Shown in pieces: positions 16,645 through 18,893 of a DNA stretch of 18,893 nt; the stretch's first letter is position 1; every line of letters starts with the position of its first letter. The notes beneath the pieces are model-generated. The model worked only from the letters and a program-made list of their open reading frames with translations. It did no database searches and was not told where the DNA came from. Location: assembly GCA_030044325.1 (NCBI GenBank), contig JASHWA010000195.1, forward strand, positions 1 to 18,893, in the 5' to 3' direction. The position numbers were made by a program, and so were the translations under genes. The stretch is from Bryobacteraceae bacterium. Its GTDB lineage: Bacteria; Acidobacteriota; Terriglobia; Bryobacterales; Bryobacteraceae.

Positions 16645-17307
16645 GTGGCGAAATTTTTGCCCCTCTCGGCCTACGTCGAGTATCCGCCGGAGGAGATGAT
16701 CCGGCGCGCGGCGGCGTTCAAGAGCGAGATGACGCGTCGCAGAACGGTGCGCCAGTTTTCAGATCGCGCGGTTCCGCGCGGGGTGATCGAAGACTGCCTC
16801 ATCACGGCCGGAAGCGCGCCGAGCGGGGCCAATCTTCAGCCGTGGCATTTCGTGGTAGTGAGCGATGCCGCGATCAAGGCGCGCATCAGAGAAGCCGCGG
16901 AGCGCGAAGAGCGCGCGTTTTATCACGGCCGGGCGCCGCGGGAATGGCTGGATGCGCTCGCTTCGCTGGGAACCGACGAGAACAAGCCGTACCTCGAACG
17001 GGCGCCCTGCCTGATCGTGATTTTCGCCAAGACCTTCGAGCTGCTTCCGGACGGGCGCAAGGTGAAGAATTACTACGTCAGCGAGTCGGTGGGCATCGCG
17101 ACGGGATTGCTGATCGCGGCGCTGCATCATGCGGGTCTGGTTTCGCTGACGCACACGCCCAGCCCCATGGGATTCCTGAATGAGATTCTGAACCGGCCGA
17201 AACACGAACGGGCGTTTTTGTTGTTGGTGGCGGGGTATCCCGCGGAAGACGCGGCCGTGCCGGATATCGGCCGGAAATCGCTGGACGAGATTGCCACCTT
17301 CGGTTAA
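16645..17307 (+). CDS. Nitroreductase-family flavoenzyme resembling iodotyrosine deiodinase
   Basis: FMN-dependent enzyme of 220 residues starting at GTG 16645 with AAGGTG five bases upstream inside the end of the SDR gene. FMN-binding features are RRRTVRQFSDR (31-41), SAPSGANLQPWHFVVV (57-72) and ALHHAGLVSLTHTPSP (159-174). The protein aligns from memory without gaps to the lid segment of human iodotyrosine deiodinase. On that alignment E89, Y93 and K114 fall on the three residues that hold the zwitterion of halotyrosine, and T171 on the Thr near flavin N5. It may therefore be a reductive dehalogenase-like enzyme or a nitroreductase with a similar lid. Its stop shares TTAA (17304-17307) with the convergent csrA. 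The family is secure; the deiodinase subgroup is a strong guess from remembered sequence. Confidence 0.85.
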   Translation: MAKFLPLSAYVEYPPEEMIRRAAAFKSEMTRRRTVRQFSDRAVPRGVIEDCLITAGSAPSGANLQPWHFVVVSDAAIKARIREAAEREERAFYHGRAPREWLDALASLGTDENKPYLERAPCLIVIFAKTFELLPDGRKVKNYYVSESVGIATGLLIAALHHAGLVSLTHTPSPMGFLNEILNRPKHERAFLLLVAGYPAEDAAVPDIGRKSLDEIATFG

Positions 17308-17537
17308 CGATCGCGGGCCGGCAGCAACGCGTGCAGCTGCGGCAACGTTTCCGGCGGCATTTCGGCGGCGATGCGGTTTTGCTCGCGGGTCAAGTGGATT
17401 TCCTTACGCAAAATGGTCACTTCTTTGGGCGCGCGGATTCCGAGCTTGACTTGAGAGTGCGTGCACTCCAGAATTTCGAGTTCGATCTCTTCGCCGATCA
17501 ACAAAGCTTCGCCTTCGCGCCGGCGGATTATGAGCAT
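17304..17537 (-). CDS. csrA: Carbon storage regulator CsrA
   Basis: RNA-binding translational regulator of 77 residues that binds GGA-containing hairpins in mRNA leaders, in many species repressing flagellin. The start at 17537 matches the invariant N-terminus MLIIRRREGEALLIGEEI. Strands follow in ELEILECTHSQVKLGIRAPKEVTILRKEI (split over 18-46), with the RNA-contacting region near R36/P38/V41. The C-terminal tail (LTREQNRIAAEMPPETLPQL) is somewhat longer than in gammaproteobacterial CsrA. The gene overlaps fliW by 10 bases (17528-17537), and a GGGAG ribosome binding site lies inside fliW six bases before the ATG. It converges on the nitroreductase gene, sharing four bases. Confidence 0.95.
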   Translation of the reverse strand: MLIIRRREGEALLIGEEIELEILECTHSQVKLGIRAPKEVTILRKEIHLTREQNRIAAEMPPETLPQLHALLPARDR

Positions 17538-17956
17538 GGCGCGCTCCCGATCGGGTGTTGATGCGAGTAGCGCGAATCGGCGCGCACCGCCTGCACGGCG
17601 CGGCGCGAGGGCAAATCGATGACCACCGGCGCCAATAAATTGGCGGTCCATTGGCCGGCTTTGGTCGAGGAAAGAATCGCCAGCAGGAGCGTCGGACCCG
17701 GAGACGCAAGCAGGCGCTGGTCTTCTTCGGTCATAGCGAGCTGATAATTGGGGTCAATCGCGGCGACCGGCGCCGTGAAGAAGCAAAGGTCGGCCGCGTC
17801 GATGCTCTGAAGGAAAACGACCGGCGCGTGCGCGGGACGCTCCACCAACAGGAAACGCGTGCGGCTTTCAAATCCGGGAAGTCCCGCAGGAAAATGCACC
17901 ACGGAGTTTTCCTCAAAGCGGATGGCGCCGAATCGGCGCGTGAGAATTTCCGGCAT
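17528..17956 (-). CDS. fliW: Flagellar assembly factor FliW
   Basis: Small beta-barrel protein of 142 residues that binds flagellin and CsrA in turn. When flagellin is exported, free FliW sequesters CsrA and lifts repression of flagellin translation (known from Bacillus and Campylobacter). The family signature FPAGLPGFESRTRF lies near residues 22-35, and VVFLQSIDAADLCFFTAP and LAMTEEDQRLL follow. The ATG at 17956 gives the typical N-terminus MPEILTRRFGAI; an in-frame GTG at 17992 would add twelve residues. csrA overlaps its end by ten bases, so FliW and CsrA are made in a coupled way. The gap to the FliT-like gene is 53 bases. Confidence 0.93.
   Translation of the reverse strand: MPEILTRRFGAIRFEENSVVHFPAGLPGFESRTRFLLVERPAHAPVVFLQSIDAADLCFFTAPVAAIDPNYQLAMTEEDQRLLASPGPTLLLAILSSTKAGQWTANLLAPVVIDLPSRRAVQAVRADSRYSHQHPIGSAPCS
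17544..17548 (-). promoter_or_regulatory. csrA ribosome binding site within fliW
   Basis: GGGAG on the minus strand is six bases before the csrA ATG at 17537 and supports that start. It contains a GGA core, the minimal CsrA-binding element, so autoregulation is conceivable but not shown. Confidence 0.55.
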
Positions 17957-18009
17957 GTTTGCGTCAGACGCGAATGAACCGGCGCGAATCACGGTGTGTG
18001 CTCATTTCT

Positions 18010-18312
18010 TCATCCTTGAAAATCGAGCCGCGAGCGCGGCTCCGCGCCCAGACCTGCGAGCAGCGCGGACTGGATCTGTTTGAGGCGATGCGTGTCGATC
18101 GAAAGTTTCATTTTGAACAGGCGCAGGTCGCGCGCGATGGATTCGCCGGCTTCGAACGCGGCTTTGAATCGAGCCGCCTTCGCCTCGGAAAGCGGTTGAT
18201 AGCGGACTTCGCGGATCGCCGCGGCGCGAGCCTTCAGAGCCTCGCCCAATGCTTCCATATCGCCCGCGGCCGCGGCAGCTTGCGCGCGAAGCGTGGCTTG
18301 TTCGAGCGTCAT
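18010..18312 (-). CDS. Small flagellar protein, possibly FliT-like chaperone
   Basis: A 100-residue, all-helical, alanine-rich protein with no signal peptide or membrane segment. It starts with an ATG that overlaps the TGA stop of fliD by four bases (ATGA, 18309-18312), so it is translated together with fliD. Position directly after fliD is where FliS or FliT, the export chaperones of flagellin and FliD, are usually found. The sequence has the helical character and size of FliT but no strong signature, so the name rests mostly on context. The C-terminal motif FKMKLSIDTHRLKQIQSALLAGL could be the partner-binding helix by analogy. fliW follows. Confidence 0.6.
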   Translation of the reverse strand: MTLEQATLRAQAAAAAGDMEALGEALKARAAAIREVRYQPLSEAKAARFKAAFEAGESIARDLRLFKMKLSIDTHRLKQIQSALLAGLGAEPRSRLDFQG

Positions 18313-18893
18313 GAGATCGAGGTGGTGTCCTTTCCGTAGAGAACCAGATTGAGCCCCTCGAGCTCGTCACCGAGATCGGATTGCTGCTGCTGAAGCTCGG
18401 CCTGCTGCGCGTCGGCGCTTTCGTACTGCTGCGTCAGGCCGTTGGTCATGTTGGTGATCTGCGTGTTGAGCGTGCTGATCTGGTCTTGAAGATTGGTGTT
18501 GGTCTGCTGGAGGCCGGTGATTTCGTCCTGAATCAGGCCCGTCACGGGATCGCTCAGCTGCGTGAGCTGCTGCGAAAATCCGCCGAATCCGCTGGTGGTG
18601 GAACCCAGGTAGTTAAAAGCGTCGGAGAGCTGGGACTGGCTGAGCGCGTCGAACGTGCTCGAATCGAACGACGCCTGGCCCGTTTCGCTGAACTCGACGC
18701 CCAGATCGGCGAGGCTCTGGACGCCGCCCGATGAAGTAGTGTAGGAAATCATTTGTTGGAGCGCTTCCTGGATCTGGCTGACGGTGCTGTCGCCGACCAG
18801 CGCTCCGCCGGATTGCCCCACCTGCTGAGAAAGCGCGGTTTGCAGCGTGTTGTAATCGCTGACGAACTGCTGCAGGGCGGAGGAAAGCTGGGA
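18309..18893 (-). CDS. fliD: Flagellar hook-associated protein 2 (filament cap), C-terminal part
   Basis: The frame is open to the edge of the window, so only the last 194 residues are present. FliD forms the cap under which flagellin is polymerised. The visible part matches the FliD C-terminal domain: LQQFVSDYNTLQTALSQQ near the edge, GGALVGDSTVSQIQEALQQMI, SLADLGVEFSETGQASFDSSTF, and then a Gln/Thr-rich coiled coil (from DEITGLQQTNTNLQDQI to QQAELQQQQSDL) that is usual before the tail. The GTG at 18821 is an internal valine, not a start. It is the most upstream visible gene of a flagellar operon with the FliT-like gene, fliW and csrA. Confidence 0.92.
   Translation of the reverse strand, partial: SQLSSALQQFVSDYNTLQTALSQQVGQSGGALVGDSTVSQIQEALQQMISYTTSSGGVQSLADLGVEFSETGQASFDSSTFDALSQSQLSDAFNYLGSTTSGFGGFSQQLTQLSDPVTGLIQDEITGLQQTNTNLQDQISTLNTQITNMTNGLTQQYESADAQQAELQQQQSDLGDELEGLNLVLYGKDTTSIS

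Noticed and set aside
17538..17651. Extension of CsrA to an upstream start
   Set aside because: CsrA family proteins begin at MLI/MLV, and a ribosome binding site sits directly before 17537; the extension is fliW read in another frame.

Overview
The window is a dense, GC-rich bacterial chromosome segment with no tRNA, rRNA, CRISPR array or transposase that I can see. The best guess for the source is an acidobacterium of the Solibacter/Bryobacter type. That guess rests on the overall GC and codon style, a secreted carboxypeptidase-regulatory-like (Cna-B-like) repeat protein, a dnaG-rpoD pair without rpsU, and a FliW-CsrA flagellar module. It is an inference; no marker gene in the window fixes the lineage.

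Layout. (A) 1-3807, + strand: an APC amino acid permease cut by the window edge, an ornithine cyclodeaminase/mu-crystallin family enzyme, and a secreted beta-sandwich repeat protein. (B) 8055-3844, - strand: a caffeoyl-CoA-type O-methyltransferase whose stop codon abuts dnaG, then rpoD 24 bases later, which is the replication/transcription core operon with an unusual leading gene. (C) 8137-8322, + strand: a 61-residue Cys/His-containing small protein, possibly translated from a leaderless mRNA. (D) 14197-8386, - strand: a six-gene run made of a LytTR response regulator, an esterase-like alpha/beta hydrolase, a RimK/Ddl-type ATP-grasp ligase, a YbdK-type (GCS2) carboxylate-amine ligase, an M29-type metallo-aminopeptidase and a probable circularly permuted ATP-grasp protein. 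(E) 14298-17307, + strand: myo-inositol-1-phosphate synthase, an extended SDR epimerase/reductase, and a nitroreductase that aligns best in memory with iodotyrosine deiodinase. (F) 18893-17304, - strand: the end of fliD, a FliT-like small protein, fliW and csrA.

The most interesting region is D. Three predicted ATP-dependent amide-forming enzymes of three different folds or topologies sit with two hydrolases in a tightly packed operon headed by a transcriptional regulator. This looks like a pathway that builds, trims and possibly releases a small peptide-like or gamma-glutamyl-like metabolite, or modifies a protein end. I cannot name the product. Regions E (a possible reductive dehalogenase-like flavoenzyme in an inositol operon) and B (a methyltransferase coupled to dnaG) are secondary points of interest. 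Both larger intergenic gaps between convergent genes carry the same 15-base element in opposite orientation.
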